Source of the DNA: Streptomyces caelestis
GTDB lineage: Bacteria > Actinomycetota > Actinomycetes > Streptomycetales > Streptomycetaceae
DNA length: 64,000 nt
Assembly (NCBI RefSeq): GCF_014205255.1
Contig: NZ_JACHNE010000001.1
Coordinates: 6,634,001-6,698,000, forward strand
Reading direction: 5' to 3'
The notes below the pieces were generated by a model that did no database searches, was not told where the DNA came from, and was given only the letters and a program-made list of their open reading frames with translations. The position numbers and the translations under genes were made by a program. Positions 52,105 to 61,493 of this stretch are shown one piece after another (the first letter of the stretch is position 1; each line of letters opens with the position of its first letter).

Positions 52105-54234
52105 TTACGCGGGGACGCTCGCCACGCCCTGCGGCAGGAACCTCTTGCCGTTGACGCGCTCGGAGACGCCCTCGCGGTCCAGGTACGGCGTGATGCCGCC
52201 CAGGTGGAACGGCCAGCCGGCGCCCGTGATCAGGCACAGGTCGATGTCCTGCGCCTCGGCGACGACGCCCTCGTCGAGCATGAGCCCGATCTCCTGCGCC
52301 ACCGCGTCGAGCACCCGCTCGCGCACCTGCTCCTCCGTCAGGACGCTGTCGCCCTGCTTCAGCAGCGCGGCGACCTCCGGGTCCAGCTCCGGCTTGCCGC
52401 TGTCGTAGACGTAGAAGCCGCGCTTGCCCGCCTCGACGACCGCCTTGAGGTTCGGGGAGACCGTGAAGCGGTCCGGGAACGCCTTGTTGAGCGTCTCGGA
52501 GACGTGCAGGCCGATCGCCGGGCCGACCAGCTCCAGCAGGACGAGAGGAGACATCGGCAGGCCCAGGGGCTCGACCGCCTTCTCGGCGACCTCGACCGGG
52601 GTGCCCTCGTCGATGACGTTCTGGATCTCGCCCATGAAGCGGGTCAGGATGCGGTTCACGACGAACGCCGGGGCGTCCTTCACCAGCACCGCGGTCTTCT
52701 TCAGCTTCTTGGCGACGCCGAACGCCGTGGCCAGGGAGGCGTCGTCGGTCTGCTCGCCGCGGACGATCTCCAGCAGCGGCAGCACGGCGACCGGGTTGAA
52801 GAAGTGGAAGCCGACGACCCGCTCGGGGTGCTTCAGCTTCGCCGCCATCTCCGACACCGACAGCGACGAGGTGTTGGTGGCCAGGATCGCGTGCGCCGGG
52901 GCGACCGCCTCGACCTCCGCGAACACCTTCTGCTTGACGCCCATCTCCTCGAACACGGCCTCGATGATGAAGTCCGCGTCCGCGAAGCCCTCGGCCTTGT
53001 CCAGCACACCGGTCACCAGCGCCTTGAGGCGGTTGGCCTTGTCCTGGTTGATCCGGCCCTTGCCGAGCAGCTTGTCGATCTCGGCGTGGACGTAGCCCAC
53101 ACCCTTGTCGACGCGCTCCTGGTCGATGTCGGTCAGCACGACCGGCACCTCCAGGCGGCGCAGGAACAGCAACGCGAGCTGGCTGGCCATCAGACCGGCG
53201 CCGACGACACCGACCTTGGTGACCGGGCGGGCCAGGGACTTGTCCGGGGCACCGGCCGGGCGCTTGCCGCGCTTCTGCACCAGGTTGAAGGCGTAGATGC
53301 CGGAGCGCAGTTCGCCGCCCATGATGAGGTCGGCGAGGGCCTTGTCCTCGGCGTCGTAGCCCTGCTGGAGGTCGCCGTTCTTGGCGGCGGCGATGATGTC
53401 CAGGGCGCGGTAGGCGGCCGGGGCGGCGCCGTGCACCTTGGAGTCCGCGATGAAGCGGCCCTTGGCGACGGCCTGGTCCCAGCCCTCGCCACGGTCGATC
53501 ACCGGGCGCTCGATCTCCAGCTCGCCCTTGAGGACCGACGCGGTCCAGATCAGCGACTGCTCCAGGAAGTCCGCGCCCTCGAAGATCGCGTCGGCGATCC
53601 CGAGCTCGTAGATCTGCTTGCCCTTGAGCTGCTTGTTCTGGTTGAGGCTGTTCTCGATGATCACCGAGACGGCCTTGTCGGCGCCGATCAGGTTCGGCAG
53701 CAGCGTGCAGCCGCCCCAGCCGGGGACCAGGCCGAGGAACACCTCGGGGAGCGAGAACGCCGGGACGGCCGCGGAGACGGTCCGGTAGGTGCAGTGCAGA
53801 CCGACCTCGACACCGCCGCCCATCGCGGCGCCGTTGTAGTACGCGAAGGTCGGCACGGCCAGCTTGGACAGCCGCTTGAAGACCTCGTGGCCGCCCTTGC
53901 CGATGGCGAGCGCGTGCTCGTACTCCTTGAGGATCTCCACGCCCTTGAGGTCGGCGCCGACCGCGAAGATGAACGGCTTGCCGGTGATGCCGACGCCGGT
54001 GATCTCGCCGTCCGCCGCCTCCTTCTCGACCTGGTCGATCGCGGCGTTCAGGTTCGCCAGCGAGGCCGGGCCGAAGGTGGTCGGCTTGGTGTGGTCGTGG
54101 CCGTTGTCCAGGGTGATCAGGGCGAAGCGCCCGGCACCGGAGGGGAGGTCGAAGTGGCGTACGTGCGCACTCGTGACGACCTCGTCCGGGAACAGCTCGG
54201 AAGCCTGCTTCAGAAGCTCGGCGGTGGTGCTCAC
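52105..54234 (-). CDS. fadB: Fatty-acid oxidation complex alpha subunit
   Basis: 709 aa multifunctional beta-oxidation enzyme. The N-terminal enoyl-CoA hydratase (residues about 20-200; KPFIFAVGADLKG, YNGAAMGGGVEVGLHC) is followed by a 3-hydroxyacyl-CoA dehydrogenase with the NAD motif KVGVVGAGLMASQLALLFLRR, then NTSSLSVSEMAAKLKHPERVVGFHFFNPV and the C-terminal dehydrogenase domain. GTG 54234 overlaps the thiolase stop by 4 bp, so the two subunits are coupled, with thiolase upstream. Corresponds, from memory, to SCO6026. Confidence 0.95.
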   Translation of the reverse strand: MSTTAELLKQASELFPDEVVTSAHVRHFDLPSGAGRFALITLDNGHDHTKPTTFGPASLANLNAAIDQVEKEAADGEITGVGITGKPFIFAVGADLKGVEILKEYEHALAIGKGGHEVFKRLSKLAVPTFAYYNGAAMGGGVEVGLHCTYRTVSAAVPAFSLPEVFLGLVPGWGGCTLLPNLIGADKAVSVIIENSLNQNKQLKGKQIYELGIADAIFEGADFLEQSLIWTASVLKGELEIERPVIDRGEGWDQAVAKGRFIADSKVHGAAPAAYRALDIIAAAKNGDLQQGYDAEDKALADLIMGGELRSGIYAFNLVQKRGKRPAGAPDKSLARPVTKVGVVGAGLMASQLALLFLRRLEVPVVLTDIDQERVDKGVGYVHAEIDKLLGKGRINQDKANRLKALVTGVLDKAEGFADADFIIEAVFEEMGVKQKVFAEVEAVAPAHAILATNTSSLSVSEMAAKLKHPERVVGFHFFNPVAVLPLLEIVRGEQTDDASLATAFGVAKKLKKTAVLVKDAPAFVVNRILTRFMGEIQNVIDEGTPVEVAEKAVEPLGLPMSPLVLLELVGPAIGLHVSETLNKAFPDRFTVSPNLKAVVEAGKRGFYVYDSGKPELDPEVAALLKQGDSVLTEEQVRERVLDAVAQEIGLMLDEGVVAEAQDIDLCLITGAGWPFHLGGITPYLDREGVSERVNGKRFLPQGVASVPA

Positions 54235-55448
54235 TTGTCCCCCTCGAAGTGCGGGTTCTCCCAGATGACCGTCGCGCCCATGCCGAAGCCGACGCACATG
54301 GTGGTCAGGCCGTAGCGGACGTGCGGCTGCTCCTCGAACTGGCGGGCCAGCTGCGTCATCAGACGGACGCCGGAGGAGGCCAGCGGGTGGCCGAAGGCGA
54401 TGGCGCCGCCGTACTGGTTGACGCGCTCGTCGTCGTCGGCGATGCCGTAGTGGTCGAGGAAGGCCAGCACCTGGACGGCGAAGGCCTCGTTGATCTCGAA
54501 CAGGCCGATGTCGGAGATCGACAGGCCTGCCTGGGCCAGTGCCTTCTCCGTCGCCGGGATCGGGCCGTAGCCCATGACCTCCGGCTCGACGCCCACGAAG
54601 GAGTAGGAGACCAGGCGCATCTTGACCGGAAGGTCGTGCTCCCGCGCGAAGTCCTCGGAGGCGATGAGCGAGGCGGTGGCGCCGTCGTTCAGACCGGCCG
54701 CGTTACCGGCGGTGACCCGGCCGTGCACACGGAACGGGGTCTTGAGGCCCTGGAGGTTCTCCAGCGTCGTGCCCGGGCGCATCGGCTCGTCGGCGGTGAC
54801 CAGGCCCCAGCCCGTCTCACCCGCCTCGGGGGAGGTGCGGCGCACCGAGACCGGCACCAGGTCGGCCTGGATCTTGCCGTTGGCGTACGCCTTGGCGGCC
54901 TTCTCCTGGGAGCGCACGGCGTACTCGTCGGCGCGCAGCTTGGTGATCTGCGGGTAGCGGTCGTGCAGGTTCTCCGCGGTCATGCCCATGAAGAGGGCCG
55001 ACTCGTCGACCAGCTTCTCGGAGACGAACCGCGGGTTCGGGTCGACGCCCTCGCCCATGGGGTGACGGCCCATGTGCTCGACACCACCGGCGATGGCGAT
55101 GTCGTAGGCACCGAAGGCGACGGAACCGGCGACCGAGGTCACGGCCGTCAGGGCGCCCGCGCACATGCGGTCGATGGAGTAACCCGGGACGGACTGCGGC
55201 AGGCCGGCGAGGATCCCCGCGGTGCGGCCGATCGTGAGGCCCTGGTCGCCGATCTGCGTGGTCGCGGCGATGGCGACCTCGTCGATCTTCTTCGGGTCGA
55301 GACCGGGGTTGCGGCGCAGCAGCTCCCGGATCGCCTTCACGACGAGGTCGTCGGCACGGGTCTCGTGGTAGATGCCCTTCGGGCCCGCCTTGCCGAACGG
55401 GGTGCGGACGCCGTCTACGAAGACGACGTCCCTGACGGTACGAGGCAC
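54231..55448 (-). CDS. fadA: Acetyl-CoA acyltransferase (thiolase) of beta-oxidation
   Basis: 405 aa. The nucleophile Cys is in DRMCAGALTAV, followed by NEAFAVQ, GGAIAFGHPLASSG and the second catalytic Cys in MCVGFGMG. It cleaves 3-ketoacyl-CoA to acetyl-CoA and shortened acyl-CoA, working with the coupled FadB. GTG 55448 follows GGAGGAG by about nine bases. It is the promoter-proximal gene; an inverted repeat 49-69 bp upstream is a likely operator. Corresponds, from memory, to SCO6027. Confidence 0.94.
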   Translation of the reverse strand: MPRTVRDVVFVDGVRTPFGKAGPKGIYHETRADDLVVKAIRELLRRNPGLDPKKIDEVAIAATTQIGDQGLTIGRTAGILAGLPQSVPGYSIDRMCAGALTAVTSVAGSVAFGAYDIAIAGGVEHMGRHPMGEGVDPNPRFVSEKLVDESALFMGMTAENLHDRYPQITKLRADEYAVRSQEKAAKAYANGKIQADLVPVSVRRTSPEAGETGWGLVTADEPMRPGTTLENLQGLKTPFRVHGRVTAGNAAGLNDGATASLIASEDFAREHDLPVKMRLVSYSFVGVEPEVMGYGPIPATEKALAQAGLSISDIGLFEINEAFAVQVLAFLDHYGIADDDERVNQYGGAIAFGHPLASSGVRLMTQLARQFEEQPHVRYGLTTMCVGFGMGATVIWENPHFEGDK

Positions 55449-55496
55449 GATGGCTCTCCTCCAGGGTCCAGGACGCTGAGCGCTTGCTCATCCCAT

Positions 55497-55517
55497 GCTA
55501 CTTATGAGTAACGTAGC
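55497..55517 (-). promoter_or_regulatory. Operator-like inverted repeat before the thiolase gene
   Basis: GCTAC (55497-55501) and GTAGC (55513-55517) flank an AT-rich core, with an inner dyad TACT-TATG-AGTA at 55499-55510. Such AT-rich dyads upstream of beta-oxidation genes are usually bound by TetR-type acyl-CoA sensors. No such regulator is encoded nearby. The rest of the 219-bp gap to the LacI gene shows nothing clear. Confidence 0.5.
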
Positions 55518-55667
55518 TGCCCAGTCCTGACATGGCGAGCGGTGAACGTCACACAAAAAACGCCCGGTGGCGCAGTGCCCTTTTCAAGGGGCGCGGGGCG
55601 GTGTCAATGTGCGGCTCCGCCGCGTGGGCGCGACCAGCCACAACGCTCCCGCACTCCCCTACGGCGC

Positions 55668-56699
55668 TCACCGAGGCGGCGCAGTGGAACCCCGAGGCGT
55701 CAGAACAGGGGTCGGCACAGGATGTGACCCAGCCGCCCCATCGCCGGTGATCACCGAGAACAACGTCCGGGCCACCTCCGCCCCGAACCCATGCACGTCA
55801 TGACTCATCGCGGACAGCGTCGGATGCGTCAACCGGCACAGCTGCGAGTCGTCCCAGGCCAGCAGCGACACATCCTCCGGCACCCGCAACCCCATCTCCG
55901 CCGCCACCGACAACCCCGCCACCGCCATGACGTCGTTGTCGTACACGATCGCCGTCGGCCGGTCCGGCGGCGCGGCCGTCAGCAGGGACCGTGTGGCCCG
56001 CGCCCCCGCGTCCCCGGAGAAGTCCGTCGCCACCTGCCACGCCCCGGCCAGCGCCCCCGCCGCCTCGTCGAACGCCGCCGTCCGGATGGCCGTGTGACCG
56101 AGAGCCGCCGCCCCGCCCACTCGGGCGATCCGCCGGTGCCCCAGCGCGGCCAGATACCGAACCGCCTCCGTCACGGCCGTAGCGTCATCGGTCCACACCG
56201 AGGTGAGCCCCCCGGTCAGCGAGGGATGCCCCACGGCGACCACCGGCAGCCCGAGCCGCTCCACGAGGCCCACCCGGGGATCGTCGGCCCGGAAGTCGAC
56301 GAGGATCGACCCGCCGATCTGCCGGCCCCGCCACCACGCCTCCTGGACCCCCAGCTCCTCGTCCAGATTGTGTACGAGCCTCAGCAGCAGGGAGCAGGAG
56401 TGCTCGGCCAGGACGCTCTCCACGCCCGAGACGAACTCCATGTACCAGGGTTCGAGCCCGAGCATCCGGGCCGGCCGGCACACCGCGAGCCCCATCACGT
56501 CCACGCGCGAACCGGCGAGCGTCCGCGCCGTGAGGTTCGGCGCCCAGCCCAGTTCCCGCGCCGCCCGGAAGATCCGGTCCCGGGTCGCCTCCGACAGCCC
56601 GGGCTTGTGGTTGAACGCGAGCGACACGGCCCCCTTGGACACGCCGGCGCGCGCGGCCACGTCCTTGATGGTGACGCGGGGAGCCGGCGTTGCCGTCAT
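55668..56699 (-). CDS. LacI-family sugar-responsive repressor
   Basis: 343 aa. The N-terminal HTH (VTIKDVAARAGVSKGAVSLAFNHKPGLSEATRDRI) and hinge helix region NLTARTLAGSRVDVMG are followed by a periplasmic-binding-like sensor (VYDNDVMAVAGLSVAAEMGLRVPEDVSLLAWDDSQLCRLTHPTLS). ATG overlaps the GH2 stop by 4 bp, so it is the second gene of the mannosidase operon. It probably represses this operon and the divergent transporter through the AGCGCT-centred site at 59146-59157. The inducer is likely a manno-oligosaccharide. Confidence 0.92.
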   Translation of the reverse strand: MTATPAPRVTIKDVAARAGVSKGAVSLAFNHKPGLSEATRDRIFRAARELGWAPNLTARTLAGSRVDVMGLAVCRPARMLGLEPWYMEFVSGVESVLAEHSCSLLLRLVHNLDEELGVQEAWWRGRQIGGSILVDFRADDPRVGLVERLGLPVVAVGHPSLTGGLTSVWTDDATAVTEAVRYLAALGHRRIARVGGAAALGHTAIRTAAFDEAAGALAGAWQVATDFSGDAGARATRSLLTAAPPDRPTAIVYDNDVMAVAGLSVAAEMGLRVPEDVSLLAWDDSQLCRLTHPTLSAMSHDVHGFGAEVARTLFSVITGDGAAGSHPVPTPVLTPRGSTAPPR

Positions 56700-59065
56700 C
56701 GGGTGGGCTCCACGCAGTACAGGGCCGCACGAGCACGCTCCGCGTCCGGGGTCTTCCAGCCGCGCACCCCGATGGTCACCTCTTCGCCCGGCAGCAGCGT
56801 GACCAGCCCCCGGTCGGCCCGCGCCCCCGGATCCAGCCGGTCGGCCTGGAGCAGCAGGTCCCGTACCAGGGTGCGGGCGGTGACGGTGATGCCGTCGGGG
56901 GCGAGCGAGACATCGAACTCCGGCGTGGGGTAGGCGACCTCACGGTCCGACACCGGGAAGTGCACCGCCCGCAGCCCCTCCGCGTCGGCGACCAGGAACT
57001 CCTCAGGCCCGTCGGGCGTCAGCTCGCGCGGAACATCGACACGGGCCACCGCCCGCCCCCCGGCCGTCACCTCCACGGCCGCCTGCCCCAGCACCTCGCC
57101 CCCGACGGACATCCGCCGCAGGGTCAGCGCCGGCGTCCAGTCCCCGGCCGCCTGGTTGACGGCGGCCAGCACCAGCCCGCCGTCCCGCTCCCGGAGCGTC
57201 AGCAACCGGTCCGCGTACAGCCGCTTCAGCTCGTGGTACAGCGGCTTCTCCCGGCCGTCCCCGTCGATCGCCGCCCAGGACGTCACCGGCCAGCAGTCGT
57301 TGAGCTGCCAGAGGACCGTGCCCGCGCACACCGGCCAGTACGAGCGCCAGTGCTCGATCCCGGCGGCGATCGCACGCGCCTGGTTGACCTGCATCAGGTA
57401 GTGCCAGCGGTCGAAGTCCCCGTCCGGCACGGCGAAATGCCGCGCCAGCCCCCGCTCCAGCTTCCCGTTGCCGTCGTCGGCCTTCTGGTGGTGCAGCATG
57501 CCGGGGGAGTCGGACGCGAGTTCCTCCCCGGGCAGCGCCCGGCGCAGCGTGGCGTACGCGGGCGGCGCCTGCCAGCCGAACTCGGCGACGAACCGGGGCA
57601 CGCTCAGCCGGTAGTCGGCGTAGTCCTCACGGTTCCACACGTCCCAGGAGTGGTGCGTGCCGTGCGCCGGATCGTTGGGATGCCGGTCCCATGACCCGGA
57701 CCAGGGGCTCCCCGCCGTGTACGGCCGCGTCGGATCCAACTCGGCCACCACACGCGGCAGTACGCCCAGGTAGTACCCCTCCCCCCAGGAGTCCCCGGCC
57801 AGCCGCGGCTCCCAGCCCCAGTCCCTGAAGCCCCACAGGTTCTCGTTGTTGCCGTTCCACAGCACCAGCGACGGGTGCGGCATCAGCCGTACGACGTTCT
57901 CCCGGGCCTCGGCCTCCACCTCGCCGCGCAGCGGCTGTTCCTCCGGGTAGGCCGCGCACGCGAACGGGAAGTCCTGCCAGACCAGCAGCCCGAGTTCGTC
58001 GCAGGCGTCGTAGAAGTCCTCGCTCTCGTAGATCCCGCCGCCCCAGATCCGTACGAGGTCCACGCCCGCCCCGGCGGCCTGCTCCAGCCGTTCCCGGTAG
58101 CGCTCGCGGGTGATCCGGGACGGGAAGACGTCGTCGGGGATCCAGTTGACGCCCCGCGCGAAGAGCCGCTCGCCGTTGACGACGAGGGTGAAGCCGGTGC
58201 CGTGCGCGTCGGGCCGCCGGTCCAGCTCCACGGTCCGGAAGCCGATCCGCCGCCGCCACACGTCCAGCGCGTCGTCGCCGTGGAGAAGCCGCAACTCGAC
58301 GTCATAGAGAGGCTGTTCGCCGTAGCCGCGCGGCCACCACAGCCGGACGTCCGGCACGCGGAGCCGTACGGCCCCGCTCGCCCCGTCGATCTCCGCCCGG
58401 GCCCGCACCCCGCCCACCGTCGCCTCCAGGGCGAGCGGCGCCTCGACCCGGGTGCGCTCGACGTCCACGGCCAACTCGACGACCCCCACGCCCTCGTCGA
58501 CGGTGACCAGCGGACGCACCCGGGCGATCCGGGCCGTCGACCAGTGCTCCAGGCGCACGGGTCGCCAGATCCCGGCCGTCACCAGGGTCGGCCCCCAGTC
58601 CCAGCCGAAGGAGCAGGCCATCTTGCGCAGGTACTGGTAGGGCTCGGCGTAGGCGGCGGGCCGCTCGCCCAGCCGTCCCCGCACGGCCTCGGCCTCGGCG
58701 TAGGCGGAGACCAACCGCACGGTCAGCCGCCCGGACAGCCCCGTCACGTCGAACCGGTAGGAGCGGTGCATGTTCCGCACCTCGCCCAGCAGCCGTCCGT
58801 CCAGGGAGATCTCGGCGACGGTGTCGAGCCCGTCGAAGACCAGGTCGGTCTGCTCCTGCGCGGAGGCGCTCGTGAGGTCGCGCTCGTACGTCCAGTCCCG
58901 GCGCCCCACCCACGCCACCTCGGACTCGCCCAGGCCCAGGAACGGGTCGGGGATCACCCCGGCCGCCATCAGGTCGGTGTGCACGCAGCCCGGCACGGAG
59001 GCCGGGAGCGGGCCCGACTTGTGCCGCAGGATCCATCCGTCGCCGAGCGGTGCGGCCTCCAGCAT
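56696..59065 (-). CDS. GH2 beta-mannosidase
   Basis: 789 aa, cytosolic. The GH2 sugar-binding domain (DWTYERDLTS, LVFDGLDTVAEISLDGRLLG) and immunoglobulin-like domain precede the barrel. The acid/base is in LVLWNGNNENLWG and the nucleophile Glu in FVAEFGWQAPP. The mannosidase-type LRKMACSFGWDWGPTLVTAGIWRPV distinguishes it from galactosidases and glucuronidases. It removes beta-mannose from the end of manno-oligosaccharides. ATG 59065 has GGGAG five bases upstream; GTG 59071 overlaps that site. Divergent from the CUT1 transporter at 59230-62320, which probably supplies its substrate. Confidence 0.93.
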   Translation of the reverse strand: MLEAAPLGDGWILRHKSGPLPASVPGCVHTDLMAAGVIPDPFLGLGESEVAWVGRRDWTYERDLTSASAQEQTDLVFDGLDTVAEISLDGRLLGEVRNMHRSYRFDVTGLSGRLTVRLVSAYAEAEAVRGRLGERPAAYAEPYQYLRKMACSFGWDWGPTLVTAGIWRPVRLEHWSTARIARVRPLVTVDEGVGVVELAVDVERTRVEAPLALEATVGGVRARAEIDGASGAVRLRVPDVRLWWPRGYGEQPLYDVELRLLHGDDALDVWRRRIGFRTVELDRRPDAHGTGFTLVVNGERLFARGVNWIPDDVFPSRITRERYRERLEQAAGAGVDLVRIWGGGIYESEDFYDACDELGLLVWQDFPFACAAYPEEQPLRGEVEAEARENVVRLMPHPSLVLWNGNNENLWGFRDWGWEPRLAGDSWGEGYYLGVLPRVVAELDPTRPYTAGSPWSGSWDRHPNDPAHGTHHSWDVWNREDYADYRLSVPRFVAEFGWQAPPAYATLRRALPGEELASDSPGMLHHQKADDGNGKLERGLARHFAVPDGDFDRWHYLMQVNQARAIAAGIEHWRSYWPVCAGTVLWQLNDCWPVTSWAAIDGDGREKPLYHELKRLYADRLLTLRERDGGLVLAAVNQAAGDWTPALTLRRMSVGGEVLGQAAVEVTAGGRAVARVDVPRELTPDGPEEFLVADAEGLRAVHFPVSDREVAYPTPEFDVSLAPDGITVTARTLVRDLLLQADRLDPGARADRGLVTLLPGEEVTIGVRGWKTPDAERARAALYCVEPTR

Positions 59066-59075
59066 GCGCACTCCC

Positions 59076-59157
59076 TTAACCGGTCCAGTGAAGAGTCGTG
59101 TACAGGTTTTCGCAGCCTTGGCGGGAATGGGACTTTACCGGTTGAGAAAGCGCTGTC
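59076..59157. promoter_or_regulatory. Operators between mannosidase and transporter genes
   Basis: GAAAGCGCTGTC (59146-59157) is the reverse complement of the site at 24574-24585. TTACCGGTT (59135-59143) and TTAACCGGT (59076-59084) are ACCGGT-centred half or full dyads near each divergent gene. The layout suggests one CG-centred LacI operator near the transporter and a second protein, or a second dimer, at the ACCGGT words. Confidence 0.6.
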
Positions 59158-59229
59158 AGAGTGCCGAACCAGCCATACCGCACGTGCTCTTCCGTCCCGA
59201 GTTCCTCTCCGCGAACGGAGCTGATGCAC

Positions 59230-60543
59230 ATGAACCGCCGTACCGTCCTCGCCCTCGCCGTGGGCGCCGCCCTGCTGGCCTCGGGCTGTACCGGCACCGG
59301 AGGCACCTCGAAGGGCGCGGATGCCGACGCCCCCGACGATCCCGCCAAGGTCGACGGGACCATCACCGTCCTCACCCACCGGACCGACCTCGTGCAGGAC
59401 GGGACGATGAAGAAGTACGCCGCCGAGTTCAACAAGACCTACCCCAAGGTGAAGGTCGAGTTCGACGGCCTCACCGACTACGAGGGCGAGGTCAAGATCC
59501 GTATGAACACGGAGAACTACGGCGACGTCCTGATGATCCCGGCCGTGATCGAGAAGAAGGACTACCCGAAGTTCTTCGCCTCCCTCGGCACCGAGGCCGA
59601 GCGGAGCAAGAAGTACCGCTTCACCGACTACACGACCGTCGACGGCAAGGTCTACGGCCAGAGCCCGCTCGGCGCGGTCCCGGGTTTCATCTACAACAAG
59701 AAGGTGTGGAGCGAGGCCGGGATCACCGACTGGCCCACGACGCCGGCCGAGTTCCTCGACGACCTGAAGGCGATCAAGTCGAAGACCGACGCGATCCCGT
59801 ACTACACCAACTTCAAGGACATGTGGCCGCTCACCCAATGGACGCAGGTCAACGGCTCGGTCGGCTGTGACGAGCAGGCCACCACGAAGCTCGCCGAGGG
59901 CGACCCCTGGGCCGACGGCGCCGATCTGCGCACCGCCGACACGCTGCTGTACGACATCGTGCGCGAAGGGCTCATCGAGAAGGACCCGACGACCACCAAC
60001 TGGGAGGCGTCCAAGCCCAAGTTGGCGAAGGGCGAGATCGCCACGATGTGGCTCGGCTCCTGGGCGGTCATCCAGATGCAGGGCGCGGCGAAACAGGCCG
60101 GAGCCGACTCGGACGACATCGGGTTCATGCCCTTCCCCGCCCAGAAGAACGGCACGTTCTGCGCGGTGACGCTGCCCGACTACAACCAGGCCGTCAACGT
60201 CAACTCCGACCACAAGGCCGCCGCCCGCGCCTGGATCGACTGGTTCACCGACAAGTCCGGCTACGCGGACGCCAACCTCGCCCTCTCGCCCCTCAAGGAC
60301 GCCCCGCTGCCCGACGTCCTGGGGCCGTACCAGGAGGCGGGCGTGAAGCTCCTCGACCTCGACGACACCAAGGGCGCCCAGGTCAAGTCCATCGACAACC
60401 AGTCCGAGGTCGGCATCTACAAGCCCGACTACCGCCAGGAACTCGTCGACCTCGCCCGCGGTGCCCGCAAGGGCAGCCTGGACGACTTCCTGACCGGGCT
60501 GGGCGAGAAGTGGACCGAGGCGCAGAAGAACCTGGGGTCCTGA
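59230..60543 (+). CDS. CUT1 sugar-binding lipoprotein (manno-oligosaccharide type)
   Basis: 437 aa. The signal peptide MNRRTVLALAVGAALLASGC ends in a lipobox. The family-1 body has DGTMKKYAAEFNKTYPKVKVEFDGLTDYEGEVKIRM and AMKEFL-like helix sequence replaced here by DFLTGLGEKW at the end. ATG 59230 is chosen over ATG 59224 because GGAG then lies nine rather than three bases away. First gene of a three-gene transporter operon divergent from the GH2-LacI operon, so the ligand is probably a mannan fragment (inference). Confidence 0.9.
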   Translation: MNRRTVLALAVGAALLASGCTGTGGTSKGADADAPDDPAKVDGTITVLTHRTDLVQDGTMKKYAAEFNKTYPKVKVEFDGLTDYEGEVKIRMNTENYGDVLMIPAVIEKKDYPKFFASLGTEAERSKKYRFTDYTTVDGKVYGQSPLGAVPGFIYNKKVWSEAGITDWPTTPAEFLDDLKAIKSKTDAIPYYTNFKDMWPLTQWTQVNGSVGCDEQATTKLAEGDPWADGADLRTADTLLYDIVREGLIEKDPTTTNWEASKPKLAKGEIATMWLGSWAVIQMQGAAKQAGADSDDIGFMPFPAQKNGTFCAVTLPDYNQAVNVNSDHKAAARAWIDWFTDKSGYADANLALSPLKDAPLPDVLGPYQEAGVKLLDLDDTKGAQVKSIDNQSEVGIYKPDYRQELVDLARGARKGSLDDFLTGLGEKWTEAQKNLGS

Positions 60544-61493
60544 TGACCGACACCACCCGGAAGGCGGCGCGGCCGGTGTCGCAGGCCGCGCCCGCCGGGC
60601 CGGCACCGCCGTCCGCCGCGCGCCGGCCTCGGCGGTGGCGGGGCGTGACCCCCTGGCTGTTCCTGATCGCCCCGCTCGCCCTGCTGATCGCCTTCACCTA
60701 CGCGCCGATCGTCAACATGGTCGCGTACAGCTTCACCGACTGGGACGGTGTCAGCCCCGAGCTGCGCTACACGGGCGCCGAGAACTACACCGAACTCTTC
60801 ACCCGGCCAGAGCTGTTCGAGGTGTTCTTCGTCAGCGGCTACTACCTCGCCGCGTCCGTGGTGCAGATCGGCGCCGCCCTCTACTTCGCCACCGTCCTGA
60901 GCTTCAACGTCCGCTTCCGCAACTTCTTCAAGGGCGTGCTCTTCTTCCCGTACCTGATCAACGGTGTCGCGATCGGCTTCGTCTTCCTGTACTTCTTCCA
61001 GGACGGCGGCACACTCGACGCGATCCTGAGCCTCTTCGGCCACGACGGTGACCGGTCCTGGCTCGGCACACCCACGTCGGCCAACGTCTCCCTCGCCGGC
61101 GTCTCCGTCTGGCGCTATCTGGGCCTGAACTTCGTGCTCTTCCTCGGCGCGATCCAGTCCATCCCGGGGGAGCTGTACGAGGCGGCCGAACTGGACGGGG
61201 CGAACCGCTGGCAGCAGTTCCGCCACATCATCGCGCCCGGCATCCGGCCCGTGCTGAGCCTGTCGGTGATCCTGTCCGTCTCCGGGTCGCTGTCGGTCTT
61301 CGAGATCCCGTACATCATGACCGGCGGCGCGACCGGCACCGAGACCTTCGTGATCCAGACCGTGAAGCTGGCCTTCCAGTTCAACAAGACGGGCCTCGCC
61401 TCGGCGGCGGCCGTCGTACTGCTGCTGATCATCCTGGCGGTGACCTGGGTGCAGCGGCGCCTCGTCCCGGACGACAAGGTGGACCTCGTATGA
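60543..61493 (+). CDS. CUT1 sugar ABC permease
   Basis: 316 aa MalF-like permease with six membrane segments after a Pro/Ala/Arg-rich N-terminus of about 35 residues. The EAA loop is LYEAAELDGANRWQQFRHIIAPGI. ATG shares one base with the stop of the binding-protein gene (TGATG). Ends overlapping the next gene by 4 bp. Confidence 0.92.
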   Translation: MTDTTRKAARPVSQAAPAGPAPPSAARRPRRWRGVTPWLFLIAPLALLIAFTYAPIVNMVAYSFTDWDGVSPELRYTGAENYTELFTRPELFEVFFVSGYYLAASVVQIGAALYFATVLSFNVRFRNFFKGVLFFPYLINGVAIGFVFLYFFQDGGTLDAILSLFGHDGDRSWLGTPTSANVSLAGVSVWRYLGLNFVLFLGAIQSIPGELYEAAELDGANRWQQFRHIIAPGIRPVLSLSVILSVSGSLSVFEIPYIMTGGATGTETFVIQTVKLAFQFNKTGLASAAAVVLLLIILAVTWVQRRLVPDDKVDLV

